Of a stretch of 33,513 bases of DNA, positions 24,226 through 32,780 are shown piece after piece. The stretch's first letter is position 1. Each line of letters begins with the position of its first letter. The notes under the pieces are model-generated. The model worked only from the letters and a program-made list of their open reading frames with translations. It had not been told where the DNA came from and searched no databases. This DNA comes from Akkermansia sp. (GTDB lineage: Bacteria > Verrucomicrobiota > Verrucomicrobiia > Verrucomicrobiales > Akkermansiaceae): contig JAFQDN010000006.1 in assembly GCA_017415995.1 (NCBI GenBank), positions 1 to 33,513 on the forward strand, written 5' to 3'. The position numbers were made by a program, and so were the translations under genes.

Positions 24226-26607
24226 TTACGGTGCCGTTATAGTGTTGCCGTTGGGGTGGTAGAGCCGGATTTGTTTTTCCCAAGCTCTGAATTGTTCCAC
24301 TCGTTTGGGGGCTTTCTGCGCAATGGGGTGCTCAGCAATTGCGGCAGCCGTTTGGGCCGCATCACTCCAGCGTTCCAGTTTAATTTGGGCGGCAATAGCA
24401 CCGGTACCGGCAAGGCTCAGGATGTAAATGTTGTCCGGGGTGGATTTTGAGCTGTCGCTCGGCAGCAGTTGAAGAATATTCCGGAAGTTGAAGAGTGCTT
24501 TTTCACTAAGGTTGGCTCGCGCACAGAAAATGCCTTGTTGCAGGTGGGCTCGCACGTGCCAAAAGGTGGTCAACCCCGGGATGAAAAAAATCTTTTCATT
24601 GGTCTCAATTGCCTTGAGCAACGCTTCTTTTGTGCCCGGGATGGCGTGGATGTCTGCCAATACCGTCAGAGCAAAAGCATATTCTTCCGATAAGTAGGTG
24701 CTGCCGGGCGTGTTTTCGCGTTCTGTTTCTATTCTTTTAAGCTCGCGGTTAATTATTTGTGTTGCTTCATCCACTCTGTTGATTCTCGCAAGAACCGCCG
24801 CACGCAGAATAGTGGCTTTGTGTTTGTAAGGGGAGTCTATACGGGAGGCTTGTTCATACAAATCTGCACCTGTTTTAATGCCGTTTAAGGTGTTTTGTTG
24901 GGTGGATTCTCGCCCGGCTAATAACAGGAGTCTGGCGCGCAGCTCTTTGTCCTCCGTAGTATTGCTGAGTTGTCGGAGCAAGGCTAAAGCCTCGGCGTGC
25001 TTGTTCTCCTCAGAGTAGATTTTTGCCAACTTGAGGGTAACGGCCACTTTTACGTCGTGGCGCTTGGTGAGGTGCAGTACCTCCAGCAGAAAATCTTTGT
25101 GAGAAGTATAGGCGTTACCTGCTGCGGATTCGAGTTCAAGCGCTTCCAAGTAAAGCCCATAGTATCGCATAACGTGGTTGTTACTCCAGGTAGTGCGCTG
25201 TGCATGAGTAAAACTCCCCAATCTTGCCAATGCTTCGGCTGATTGCTGCTGCTCCAAGTCAATTTGAGTGAGTAAAAGTATAGCCTCAATCCTCTGTTCC
25301 GTGGTGGGGTTGAGCTGTAGCACTTCTTGCAGTTCTTTGGCGGCAGTGGCTGCGTCTTTTCTCACTATGAGGGTGGCGTGCGTGAGCAATATTGCTCGTC
25401 GCTCGTTTTCTGTATACTCAGCTTCGAGTAGTTGGCGACACGTATCGGTATCTCCGCTGTCAAATGCGCAGAATACGGCATTGCTCAGGGCAATTTCTCG
25501 CATGTGCGGGGCGGCCGATTCCGCGCATCGGAGGTACATGTGCGTTGCCTCCGGATCTTTTGTCGGCAGGGTGAGAGCTTTCAGAAAGTATGTTTTCGCA
25601 TCCCATTTTTCCTGTGGAATTCGCTCTGCAATTTCCAGAGCCTCCTTTGGCTTACCTTGGGTAATGAGGCTCTGCATCATTTCATTGTTAATGTGTACCG
25701 TAATCGGCAGGAACTCCGGGTTGATGCTGATGGCTCTGTTCGTCAAAATTTCACCTTGTTCAGCATCATCGTAGCGGTTTAAGTCTGCGTTTTGGAGTAC
25801 GGCAATGGCTAAGAGCGCGCGGTATGTGGCAGAAACATCACGGCTCCATTCTTCCAGCTTTTGCGTGGTGTACTTGCTGTTACTGAAGGCATGGTGGTAC
25901 TCCAAACGTCGGAATGCTTCATCCAGCAGGCGTGACTCCGGGAATGAGGAGATGAACTTGAGCAGGGTCTCTTCTCCCTTACCTTCCGCTTGGCTCTCCG
26001 GATTCGTGCGCTCCATGTCATAGTATATTTCTGCAATGATGAGGCGACTGTATTCCCTCACCTTTGCTGATGATGCGGACTCCGCCTCGCGGCAAAGCTC
26101 CAAGGCCTCTGTATACATGCCGTTTTTGCGGAGTTGCTCAGCTGTCAGCAAGAGTTTGCTCTCGGGGATGATGATGCCTTGTCCGGCTACAGTATGGACA
26201 ATCTGCTCTAAGTTTGCTGCTTGTTTGCGGCGTATGTATAATTCCTGTAGGGCAGCATTGGCTGCCGCTGCAACATCTGCCTGCTCATCTTTTGCTAAGC
26301 GTTGCAGGAGCTCCTCCGCGTTGTCCGTTCTCAGGGCACAGTATACGGCAGCCAGCCCTGCGTGCCGGTGTAGTGTGGCATTTGCCGGAACCTGGCTGAA
26401 CTCTGTCAATGCTTCTGCAAAGCGTTCCAGGTCCACCAGTGCTCGCCCTCTCCAAAAGTGAACCTCAGCGCTGCTTTCCGCATCTTGCAGAAGCAGAACC
26501 GCTTTTTCAGGGTTCCCCTCGCGTACAGCTGCCTCGGCAGCGGTGGTATCCGTGGCATGGCATGCGCCGGCCAGTGTGAGGAGGAGGACTGGTAATTCAG
26601 TTTTCAT
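24226..26607 (-). CDS. Large secreted TPR-repeat protein
   Basis: A 793-residue, largely helical protein starting MKTELPVLLLTLAG, a signal peptide with cleavage likely near CHA-TD. Repeated helix pairs typical of tetratricopeptide repeats run through most of its length, for example KAVLLLQDAESSAEVHFWRG, FAEALTEFSQVP, ESRLLDEAFRRLEY, KPKEALEIAERIPQ and HAEALALLRQLS. TPR proteins scaffold complexes. The start at 26607 overlaps the M23 peptidase stop as ATGA, so the two are translationally coupled; an 18-codon longer frame would overlap that gene. The context of a peptidoglycan hydrolase, a lipoprotein and pgsA suggests a role in envelope assembly, by inference. Confidence 0.8.
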   Translation of the reverse strand: MKTELPVLLLTLAGACHATDTTAAEAAVREGNPEKAVLLLQDAESSAEVHFWRGRALVDLERFAEALTEFSQVPANATLHRHAGLAAVYCALRTDNAEELLQRLAKDEQADVAAAANAALQELYIRRKQAANLEQIVHTVAGQGIIIPESKLLLTAEQLRKNGMYTEALELCREAESASSAKVREYSRLIIAEIYYDMERTNPESQAEGKGEETLLKFISSFPESRLLDEAFRRLEYHHAFSNSKYTTQKLEEWSRDVSATYRALLAIAVLQNADLNRYDDAEQGEILTNRAISINPEFLPITVHINNEMMQSLITQGKPKEALEIAERIPQEKWDAKTYFLKALTLPTKDPEATHMYLRCAESAAPHMREIALSNAVFCAFDSGDTDTCRQLLEAEYTENERRAILLTHATLIVRKDAATAAKELQEVLQLNPTTEQRIEAILLLTQIDLEQQQSAEALARLGSFTHAQRTTWSNNHVMRYYGLYLEALELESAAGNAYTSHKDFLLEVLHLTKRHDVKVAVTLKLAKIYSEENKHAEALALLRQLSNTTEDKELRARLLLLAGRESTQQNTLNGIKTGADLYEQASRIDSPYKHKATILRAAVLARINRVDEATQIINRELKRIETERENTPGSTYLSEEYAFALTVLADIHAIPGTKEALLKAIETNEKIFFIPGLTTFWHVRAHLQQGIFCARANLSEKALFNFRNILQLLPSDSSKSTPDNIYILSLAGTGAIAAQIKLERWSDAAQTAAAIAEHPIAQKAPKRVEQFRAWEKQIRLYHPNGNTITAP

Positions 26608-27668
26608 GGTGTTTGTTGTGGCTGCTCGGGCACCGGGGAAGATGGCTGCGGCTCTACCCACAGGAATCTGGATATAAAGGTTTTGCCTCCGGAGGTAAGA
26701 GCTGCTGTTTTGCTGTTGCCGTTAATTCTGTTGGCGGTGCAGTGTTTTTGCAGATACGGTTTAGGGGTGCATGAAATCACTTGTGGTGCCTGCACAGCCT
26801 CCGTGGCCGGATATACCGCAATCGGAACCCCTTCCGCCGTGAATGCGATGTCCAGTGCAGGGGGCGTGATACCCCAATCCCCCTTATAGAGGAAAGGATG
26901 CCGCTTGAGTAAGTCCATACTGCCGTTGTAGGGTACGCGTACGCGGTAGTGCTCTTTCAGTGTGGCAAAATATGCACTGAGCGAGAATGTCTGCCCATCC
27001 CGGCATGCCAGCAATACATCCGCTGCGTTGAACCCGATGAGGTTTTGCCCGTTGAACAAACCATGCTTGTTGGCTGCCGGCCCGAATTTGTGGTACTCTG
27101 CATGTGCCATCAGGCAAATCTCCAAGTGGCAGTGTGCACGCACTCTGTTCAGTCCTACGCCGGTGTAGCCAAGTATGCCCAAGGTGTCGTCAGGGGTTAA
27201 TTCCTGCCCCACTTCGCAACTGATGGCGCTCAAATGGGCGTAAAGCGTGTATATGGTGCCTTCCGGCAGCTCGTGAGCCAGCACAACGTATCTGCCGTAA
27301 TTGCTGGCTCCCTTGGAGTTGCTGACGTAAGCCACCACGCCGGGCGCTATCGGGCGTACTTTATCCAGCGGCTCTCCCTTGGCATCTCGTTTAATAGGCT
27401 TTACGTCAATGCCTTCATGCAGCTTTGTGCAGATGGTTTGAGTCTCGCTGATGCGTAGCTCGTTGCGGGTAAATCCGTACGAGCCTGCTTGCCATGGTCT
27501 GCTGTGTTTGCCCTCAAACCACCTGTCACAGTACATGAAATACCCTTCGTTGTCTCCTCGGTAAAGTGCGTCGTTGTCCGTGGGCAGGCGGAATACCATG
27601 TCTTCCGCTGCTTGCAGATTCAGTACTCCGCTTACCAGCAAACAGAGCAACTTCAGAGTCGTTTTCAT
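26604..27668 (-). CDS. Secreted M23 family peptidase (LytM-like)
   Basis: A 354-residue protein with a signal peptide (MKTTLKLLCLLVSGVLNLQA). The zinc ligands of M23 endopeptidases are in place: H84 and D88 in LHEGIDV, the catalytic H145 in YAHLS, and H179-x-H181 in HCHLE. Such enzymes cut peptide cross-links in peptidoglycan. The start at 27668 gives a clean signal peptide and a 19-nt gap to the lipoprotein gene; a 13-codon extension would overlap that gene. The C-terminal 100 residues lack a known domain and end in a Pro/Gln-rich tail. It is coupled to the TPR gene by an ATGA overlap. Confidence 0.87.
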   Translation of the reverse strand: MKTTLKLLCLLVSGVLNLQAAEDMVFRLPTDNDALYRGDNEGYFMYCDRWFEGKHSRPWQAGSYGFTRNELRISETQTICTKLHEGIDVKPIKRDAKGEPLDKVRPIAPGVVAYVSNSKGASNYGRYVVLAHELPEGTIYTLYAHLSAISCEVGQELTPDDTLGILGYTGVGLNRVRAHCHLEICLMAHAEYHKFGPAANKHGLFNGQNLIGFNAADVLLACRDGQTFSLSAYFATLKEHYRVRVPYNGSMDLLKRHPFLYKGDWGITPPALDIAFTAEGVPIAVYPATEAVQAPQVISCTPKPYLQKHCTANRINGNSKTAALTSGGKTFISRFLWVEPQPSSPVPEQPQQTP

Positions 27669-27687
27669 GTCCGGCTTCCGCGTCGTA

Positions 27688-28266
27688 TCATTGGAATATC
27701 TCGCCAACGGGCCGCCCGGTGAAATCTCGGCGTTGTTGCGGATTCTTGGGCAACTTGGGAAGCGGGCGCGGGTTCTCGTCTAAGTATCGCTTCTCTTCAA
27801 TCTCGGGGTTGACCGGTTTGACGGTGCGGGAAATCTGCTTGAGGTCGTAGCCGTTGAGGCCGTTCCAAATCTTGAGTATGCCGTCAGATACAGGCTCAAT
27901 ACGCATTGGTTCCATAGCCAAACCGTTCACCACGGGCAGCATCAGCATCCCTCGCTTCTCCAAGGTGTGCGTGTAAAGGTGCATTCTCCACTCCGGTTTG
28001 GCATACAGCGTTACGCCGTATGAGCCGTCCGTCGGGTCCAGTTCGGACTGGAATCGTTCAAAGTGGTTCAGCGTCATGACGGGCATGCGGGTGTACGCTT
28101 TACCGTTGAAGAATACGAAGTGCTTGGCACTAGTGTGGGCTGAAGGATCATCGTATGACTCCTGCGCAAGGAAGAATACGGGATAAGTCCCCTTTTGCTG
28201 GCAGCTGCAGGATACAATGGCTGCAACGGCTGCTGTTACAATGCTGGCGGTTCGGAATATGTTCAT
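27688..28266 (-). CDS. Hypothetical lipoprotein
   Basis: A 192-residue protein with a lipoprotein signal (MNIFRTASIVTAAVAAIVSC, C20 as the likely lipidated residue, with a second Cys at 22). I do not recognise the mature domain, which is beta-rich with aromatic residues and contains SYGVTLYAKPEWRMHLYTH. The C-terminus is rich in Pro and Arg (ENPRPLPKLPKNPQQRRDF). It lies between pgsA (69 nt upstream) and the M23 peptidase (19 nt downstream) and is probably in their operon. Confidence 0.72.
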   Translation of the reverse strand: MNIFRTASIVTAAVAAIVSCSCQQKGTYPVFFLAQESYDDPSAHTSAKHFVFFNGKAYTRMPVMTLNHFERFQSELDPTDGSYGVTLYAKPEWRMHLYTHTLEKRGMLMLPVVNGLAMEPMRIEPVSDGILKIWNGLNGYDLKQISRTVKPVNPEIEEKRYLDENPRPLPKLPKNPQQRRDFTGRPVGEIFQ

Positions 28267-28335
28267 ATCTCGTAAAAATCGGTAAGCTCATTAGCACTTT
28301 AGCACATGTGCGCCCTCTTGGCGAGCTAAAAAACG

Positions 28336-28977
28336 CTAGCCTTTGATAAAATCGCGGCTCTTGAGGCAATAGTTAAGACCGCTCCACAAGGTGAGTGCCA
28401 CACTCAGCCAAAGCGTAATCTCGCGCAACCAGTATCCGCCCTCCCCCGTGGAAAGACTGCGGAGGGGTTCCGGCAGATTGCCGGCATAGCAAAGGTGTAC
28501 CAAGCAGGAAATGCAGTATGTAAGTTGTACCGCTGTCTTCCATTTGCCACTGCGGTCCGCCGCCATGACCTTGCCTTGCTCTACGGCAAGTTGGCGTAAT
28601 CCCGTTACCAAAAACTCTCGGAACAGTATCAGGATGGTAACCCAAAACGGGCACATGCCGACGGCGGAAAGATATACGAACGCTGCGCATACCAATATCT
28701 TGTCTGCCAGCGGGTCTATCAGTTTCCCGAAGTTTGTTACCAAATTGTATTTTCTCGCTAAATACCCATCCAGAAAGTCACTGATGGCTCCGATGATGAA
28801 TGCCCAAAGCGCTACACATGAACCGATGCTCAGCGCTCGGAACCACCCGGTGTATGCTACGGTGTCCATCGGGCTTCTGCCGGCGGTAACTGTTACCCCG
28901 TCTATCGTCAGCGACAGCGTGAATACGATTACCAGCAGAATCCGGGAAATTGTAATGGTGTTTGGCAAATTCAGCAT
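28336..28977 (-). CDS. pgsA: CDP-diacylglycerol-glycerol-3-phosphate 3-phosphatidyltransferase
   Basis: PgsA makes phosphatidylglycerophosphate from CDP-diacylglycerol in the membrane. The CDP-alcohol phosphatidyltransferase motif is complete: D67, D70-G71, A74-R75, G84, D88 and D92 within SDFLDGYLARKYN and NFGKLIDPLADK. Membrane helices flank it. The length from ATG 28977 is 213 residues and MLNLPNTITISRILLV is the standard PgsA opening. A frame reaching 29082 is rejected because the promoter TTGCAA-17-TATAAA lies within it. It is first in a minus-strand envelope cluster and divergent from the gene at 29106. Confidence 0.92.
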   Translation of the reverse strand: MLNLPNTITISRILLVIVFTLSLTIDGVTVTAGRSPMDTVAYTGWFRALSIGSCVALWAFIIGAISDFLDGYLARKYNLVTNFGKLIDPLADKILVCAAFVYLSAVGMCPFWVTILILFREFLVTGLRQLAVEQGKVMAADRSGKWKTAVQLTYCISCLVHLCYAGNLPEPLRSLSTGEGGYWLREITLWLSVALTLWSGLNYCLKSRDFIKG

Positions 28978-28987
28978 GTATGTGGCT

Positions 28988-29016
28988 TTTATACCCCGCA
29001 TTTTGCGTTCTTGCAA
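28988..29016 (-). promoter_or_regulatory. Promoter of pgsA
   Basis: Minus strand: TTGCAA (29016-29011), 17-nt spacer and TATAAA (28993-28988), 10 nt before ATG 28977. Confidence 0.7.
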
Positions 29017-29070
29017 GCCAAAATCTCGCCAGTTTGACATATTGAACGCATTTTCTGACGTAATCTGTGC

Positions 29071-29098
29071 TTGAATGCTCATTTATTTTTGGTATACT
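29071..29098 (+). promoter_or_regulatory. Promoter of the 29106 gene and metF
   Basis: TTGAAT (29071-29076), 16-nt spacer and TATACT (29093-29098), 7 nt before ATG 29106. Confidence 0.7.
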
Positions 29099-29105
29099 CG
29101 CACGC

Positions 29106-29819
29106 ATGAACGGTTTTCGTATAGCAATTCTGACTTTATTGGTCCTTGTGGTAGGCCTTTTGTTCTACGTGGTAATCGGGGTATTGCCTAACCAGAAGAA
29201 GTCCTATGACCTTTACGTGATGAGCAAAAACACCCCCACTCAGCAAACGGATGCTGACGATGCTGATGCCTCTGCTGCACCGACGGAGGCTGATGAGCGT
29301 TTGCGCAGGCTGCGTGAGGAACAGACTCAAACGGATGAGCAGAGCTTGGCTGAGGAGGAACGTAGAACCGTTGCTCTTGCGGAGGAACAACGCCGCCGCG
29401 AGAGTGAAGCTGCTATGGCTGACCAGCTGGATGATGAGGCTGCCCAAGCTCCTCTCGGCTTGGTTACCGGTGTTGCTCCGTCTGAGGGCTTCCTCTCCTT
29501 CAAACCCATGGGCAAGGAGGTCATCTCCAAAGGCCTGATTGTTGCCGTGCGCCGCGGTGAATCCGACTATGTCATTTGTGAGGCGGAAGTTGATTACCTG
29601 CATGAGGAAAGCGGTGAGTACATTGCCAATATCCGTGAGCAGGATTTCTCCTCTTCCGTTGATAAGGATAGTACGGAAAAACTTATTCCGGCCGTGGGTG
29701 ACCAAGTCATTATTTCTCCCTTTGCGTCTGCCCAACAGTTGCGTACGGATAACCCCTTCCTCAAGCCGGACCCGCCTTCCGTTCCCTCCGGTGCGGGTAA
29801 CGAAATCCCTGAAAGCTGA
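29106..29819 (+). CDS. Membrane-anchored coiled-coil protein of unknown function
   Basis: A 237-residue protein with one N-terminal membrane helix (about 5-26), then a Glu/Arg/Gln-rich coiled coil (about 55-110, including EERRTVALAEEQRRRES) and a compact beta-type domain (about 120-210). The domain has the pattern GLVTGVAPSEGFLSFKP followed by KGLIVAVRRGES and AVGDQVIIS. This resembles small beta-barrel domains seen in Planctomycetes and Verrucomicrobia envelope proteins, but I cannot name it. The open frame extends upstream to 29067, but the promoter ends at 29098, so ATG 29106 is used. metF follows 17 nt after the stop. Confidence 0.75.
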   Translation: MNGFRIAILTLLVLVVGLLFYVVIGVLPNQKKSYDLYVMSKNTPTQQTDADDADASAAPTEADERLRRLREEQTQTDEQSLAEEERRTVALAEEQRRRESEAAMADQLDDEAAQAPLGLVTGVAPSEGFLSFKPMGKEVISKGLIVAVRRGESDYVICEAEVDYLHEESGEYIANIREQDFSSSVDKDSTEKLIPAVGDQVIISPFASAQQLRTDNPFLKPDPPSVPSGAGNEIPES

Positions 29820-29836
29820 ACGCATAGCTTGTTGCC

Positions 29837-30781
29837 ATGTCTGCCGCCTCAAGTCCTTCCGTGCTGTTTGACCGTACGCCCAGTTTTTCATTTGAGTTCT
29901 TCCCGCCTAAAACGAAGGAGGGAGCAGACGCTCTGTTGGATACTATCCTGAAGCTGCGTGAGTTTCACCCCAGTTTCGTGAGTGTAACGTACGGTGCAGG
30001 GGGCGGTTCTCGGGAGCTGACCCGCTCCGTTGTCCACAGTATTCAGTCCCACGGTATTCCAACCGTACCTCACCTCACCTGCGTGGGGCACTCCGAGGCT
30101 GAGATTGCTGATATTTTGGAGGGGTACACAAAAGCCGGAGCCCAGGCGGTGCTCGCCCTCCGGGGCGATCCTCCCCGTAACCGTGCTTACGACCCCTCTC
30201 GCGATGCCTTCCGCCACGCCTCGGAGCTCGTTCGCTTCATTCGCCGTTGGGAGGAGGAAAACCACTTGCCCAACCGCCTTACCATCGGCGTTGCCGGCTT
30301 TTGTGAGGGACACCCCGATACGCGTAACCGCATCCGCGAAATGGATTACCTGAAAGCCAAGCTGGATGAAGGTGCGGACTACATTTGCACGCAACTCTTT
30401 TTTGATAATCACGCGTTCTTTGATTACCGTGACCGCTGCCGTTTGCTCGGTATAGATGTGCCCATTATCGCCGGTATTATGCCCATTACCTCCATCTCCG
30501 GCATGAACCGTATGGCGGAACTCTCGGCCGGTACCAATTTCCCCGCGCGTTTGCTGAAAGCCATGCTCCGCGCCGGTGGTGATAAAGCCAGCATTGAGCG
30601 CATCGGCATCATTTACGCCAGCCACCAGTGTTCCGAACTTTTGGATGCTGATGTGGACGGCATTCACTTCTACACTCTCAACCGCTCCAAGGCCACGTTG
30701 GAAATCTACCGTAACCTCGGTATCAACAACTATTTTGATGTGGACCGCCTCCACATGCTCAGTAACCTCTACAAATCCTGA
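29837..30781 (+). CDS. metF: 5,10-methylenetetrahydrofolate reductase
   Basis: MetF is an FAD enzyme that reduces methylene-THF to methyl-THF for methionine synthesis. The 314-residue protein has FSFEFFPPKTKEG (catalytic Glu region), SVTYGAGG, PHLTCVGHS, AVLALRGDPP and YICTQLFFDN, all characteristic of the family. Length and order are normal. It sits among genes for envelope proteins of unknown function, with a 17-nt gap before and a 3-nt gap after, so it is in an operon with them. Confidence 0.94.
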   Translation: MSAASSPSVLFDRTPSFSFEFFPPKTKEGADALLDTILKLREFHPSFVSVTYGAGGGSRELTRSVVHSIQSHGIPTVPHLTCVGHSEAEIADILEGYTKAGAQAVLALRGDPPRNRAYDPSRDAFRHASELVRFIRRWEEENHLPNRLTIGVAGFCEGHPDTRNRIREMDYLKAKLDEGADYICTQLFFDNHAFFDYRDRCRLLGIDVPIIAGIMPITSISGMNRMAELSAGTNFPARLLKAMLRAGGDKASIERIGIIYASHQCSELLDADVDGIHFYTLNRSKATLEIYRNLGINNYFDVDRLHMLSNLYKS

Positions 30782-30784
30782 ATC

Positions 30785-31711
30785 ATGGAAAACAATAAAA
30801 ATAATCCTGACGAAATGCCACTCTCTCCCGAGGAAATCAAAGCCATCGGCGAGATTCAGATCGGCCCCGCCAAACACGAAGTATTCCTCAACAATCACTA
30901 CAAAAAATTGATTGTAGGTGGCATTGCCCTCATTGTTGCCGCTACTGCAGGTATTGCTTACTATGCATACAACGAGCAGCAACAGGAAGATGCCGGCGCT
31001 CTGATTGTCAAATCCGTGGGTGCCACTGCCGTGGACTCTACCATGCAGCCCCAGAATTATGACCCCCAAGCGCTTGAAGCCGTCATCACCGACTATGATT
31101 CCACTGCTTCCGTGGAGACTGCCAAGCTCCTCAAAGCCATGCGCGAGATAACGGACCCCGCCAACAGTGACCTTTCTTCCCTTGTTCAACTGGCCTCCTC
31201 CGCTCAAAATGAGGTTGTGCGCGTGCGCGCCAATGTCGCTTTGGCTTCCCACTTCACCTCATTGGGGGATGATGACAAAGCCATCCGGTACTGGAAAGCC
31301 GTGGCTGACATGCCCCGCAGCGCCTATTCCGCACTTGCCTACATCAACCTGTGCGACCTCTGCTGGAAAAAAGGTGATACCATCGGCGCCTCCGATTATC
31401 TCCGCCGCGCACAAGATGCTTACCCCGAAAGCGCTTTCTTTGCACTGAACCGCCGTAACGATGATATGGTGGTACGCATGGACTTGTTGGAAAAAGGCGT
31501 GGATGACCCCAAGCCGAATAATGATATTTTCAATGCCCCGGCGGATGCTCAGACTCCTGCTCCTTCCGCCGGTGTCGCTACGGACCCTCTCTTCACGGAG
31601 ACCCCGTCCGCCGCTCCCTCCACCCTGCCGGATTTAAACATGCCTTCCACGTTGCCTGCGGACATCCCGGTCGATACTCCCCCCGTGACTCCCGCTGCTC
31701 CGGCTAATTAA
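30785..31711 (+). CDS. Single-pass membrane protein with TPR-like helices
   Basis: A 308-residue protein with a cytoplasmic N-terminus of about 41 residues, one membrane helix (about 42-62) and a helical domain (about 80-235). Helix pairs such as KAIRYWKAVADMPRSAYSAL and ASDYLRRAQDAYPESAFFAL resemble TPR repeats, as in YfgM-like proteins. The tail (about 245-308) is rich in Pro, Ala, Thr and Ser and probably disordered. YfgM-type proteins assist periplasmic folding; homology here is by architecture only. It starts 3 nt after metF. Confidence 0.72.
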   Translation: MENNKNNPDEMPLSPEEIKAIGEIQIGPAKHEVFLNNHYKKLIVGGIALIVAATAGIAYYAYNEQQQEDAGALIVKSVGATAVDSTMQPQNYDPQALEAVITDYDSTASVETAKLLKAMREITDPANSDLSSLVQLASSAQNEVVRVRANVALASHFTSLGDDDKAIRYWKAVADMPRSAYSALAYINLCDLCWKKGDTIGASDYLRRAQDAYPESAFFALNRRNDDMVVRMDLLEKGVDDPKPNNDIFNAPADAQTPAPSAGVATDPLFTETPSAAPSTLPDLNMPSTLPADIPVDTPPVTPAAPAN

Positions 31712-31741
31712 TCATTCTTCATCCATCAACACTGCAAGAAT

Positions 31742-32566
31742 ATGGGACTTTACCAGGATAATTTTTCCATGCTTTCGGAGTTGGAGCGCCTTGCTGCCAT
31801 GGTGCTCGATCCCGTTCGCATTCATGAAATAGGCACGGATCAGTGGCCTCTTGCCATGATTGCCTGCGGGCTTGTTACCGGCAGTGACCCGGACCGCTTA
31901 CAGGACAATTTGCATGCCTACTCCGTCTTCATGCAGAAAATTAACCCGGTCGGACGCAAAAACGCCCTCAATCAACTCACGCGTTTTATCACTCAACGCA
32001 AGGGCGAGGGCTGGCGGGCGTTCATCCCGTATGCCGTTACGGAATCCGAGGCTCTCTTGAGCAGTACCGCTGCCTTACAGTTGGTTACTCTTGCTCAGCC
32101 TTCCGCAACCGAGAAGTTTACAGGCGTTGCTACGCTTGTTAAGCTTTATGCCCAATTGCCGGAGGCCAACACGGCGGCTTTATCCGCCGTTCTCGGCTTG
32201 TGTGATATGCGCCTCCTCCCCTTGCTCCGTTCCTTGTATGAACTGCCTCAGGAGCGCTTTGCCCCCTTGTTGGAGTCCGTATCTGCTCCCGGCAATCACC
32301 TCAGCTTCTCTTGGGTTCTCGGGGCTTTGGAGGCTCACCCCCAACTCGCGGAGTCTGCCACCTGCGTCTTAGAGCGCATGGCTCCCTTGGCGGATGCCGT
32401 TATGGATCTTGTGCTGCCCATCCCCTCTTGGGCTTTTGCCAAGCCTACGCCTCAGCCTCTCCATGGGTGGACCATGCCCGAGTACTTTGCTCGCATGTTG
32501 CCCACCCTCCGTAATTACCTCTCCCAGGATCAATTGGACCGCTTACATTCTGCTTTTCAAGCCTGA
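31742..32566 (+). CDS. Hypothetical helical protein
   Basis: A 274-residue soluble protein without a signal peptide or membrane helix. It is almost entirely alpha-helical by composition (Leu and Ala rich), for example TAALQLVTLAQPSATEKF and LLPLLRSLYELPQERFAPLL, perhaps HEAT-like. I do not recognise a family. The start at ATG 31742 lies 30 nt after the previous stop, so it is probably the last gene of the metF operon. No terminator is visible before the tRNA promoter at 32582. Confidence 0.68.
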   Translation: MGLYQDNFSMLSELERLAAMVLDPVRIHEIGTDQWPLAMIACGLVTGSDPDRLQDNLHAYSVFMQKINPVGRKNALNQLTRFITQRKGEGWRAFIPYAVTESEALLSSTAALQLVTLAQPSATEKFTGVATLVKLYAQLPEANTAALSAVLGLCDMRLLPLLRSLYELPQERFAPLLESVSAPGNHLSFSWVLGALEAHPQLAESATCVLERMAPLADAVMDLVLPIPSWAFAKPTPQPLHGWTMPEYFARMLPTLRNYLSQDQLDRLHSAFQA

Positions 32567-32581
32567 TTACTCATTTTAGGC

Positions 32582-32610
32582 TTGTCAATCGCCCCGTAAT
32601 TGTGTCTAAT
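32582..32610 (+). promoter_or_regulatory. Promoter of tRNA-Arg
   Basis: TTGTCA (32582-32587), 17-nt spacer and TCTAAT (32605-32610; TAATAT at 32607-32612 is an alternative). The tRNA begins 14 nt after the -10, leaving a short 5' leader for RNase P. Confidence 0.6.
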
Positions 32611-32624
32611 ATCTCCGCTCCCTC

Positions 32625-32696
32625 GGTCCCGTAGTTCAATGGATAGAACGGCCCTCTCCTAAAGGGCAGATGTGGGTTCGATTCCCGCCGGGACTG
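32625..32696 (+). tRNA. tRNA-Arg (anticodon CCT)
   Basis: The cloverleaf folds by eye: acceptor GGTCCCG/CGGGACT (closing pair G-T), D-stem GTTC/GAAC, anticodon stem GCCCT/AGGGC with loop CTCCTAA (anticodon CCT, 32658-32660), a 4-nt variable loop AGAT and T-stem GTGGG/CCCGC with loop TTCGATT. The discriminator is G. CCA is not encoded; T follows directly. Sequence and 4-nt variable loop resemble the rare AGG-reading tRNA-Arg of other bacteria. A tyrosine recombinase gene lies 69 nt downstream on the other strand, the classic setting of a tRNA integration site. Confidence 0.93.
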
Positions 32697-32707
32697 TTTT
32701 TTTAATG

Positions 32708-32780
32708 TGCGCTAATTAGCGCAGTAGTTGATTTTACTTGTTTTTGCGTTCTTTATATTGCTAAATCAGCGCAGTGCGCT
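32708..32780. repeat. Paired palindromes between tRNA-Arg and integrase
   Basis: A perfect 16-bp palindrome (TGCGCTAATTAGCGCA, 32708-32723) lies 11 nt after the tRNA. A second, AGCGCA-G-TGCGCT (32768-32780), overlaps the last codons of the integrase. Both use the same hexamer TGCGCT/AGCGCA. They could be recombinase binding arms or hairpins that stop transcripts from either side. Confidence 0.6.

Noticed and set aside
29888..31252. Open frame of 454 codons on the minus strand
   Set aside because: It is antisense to metF and the next gene, both clearly coding, and its Gly/Val/His-rich product resembles no protein family. It reflects the GC-rich codon pattern of the sense genes.
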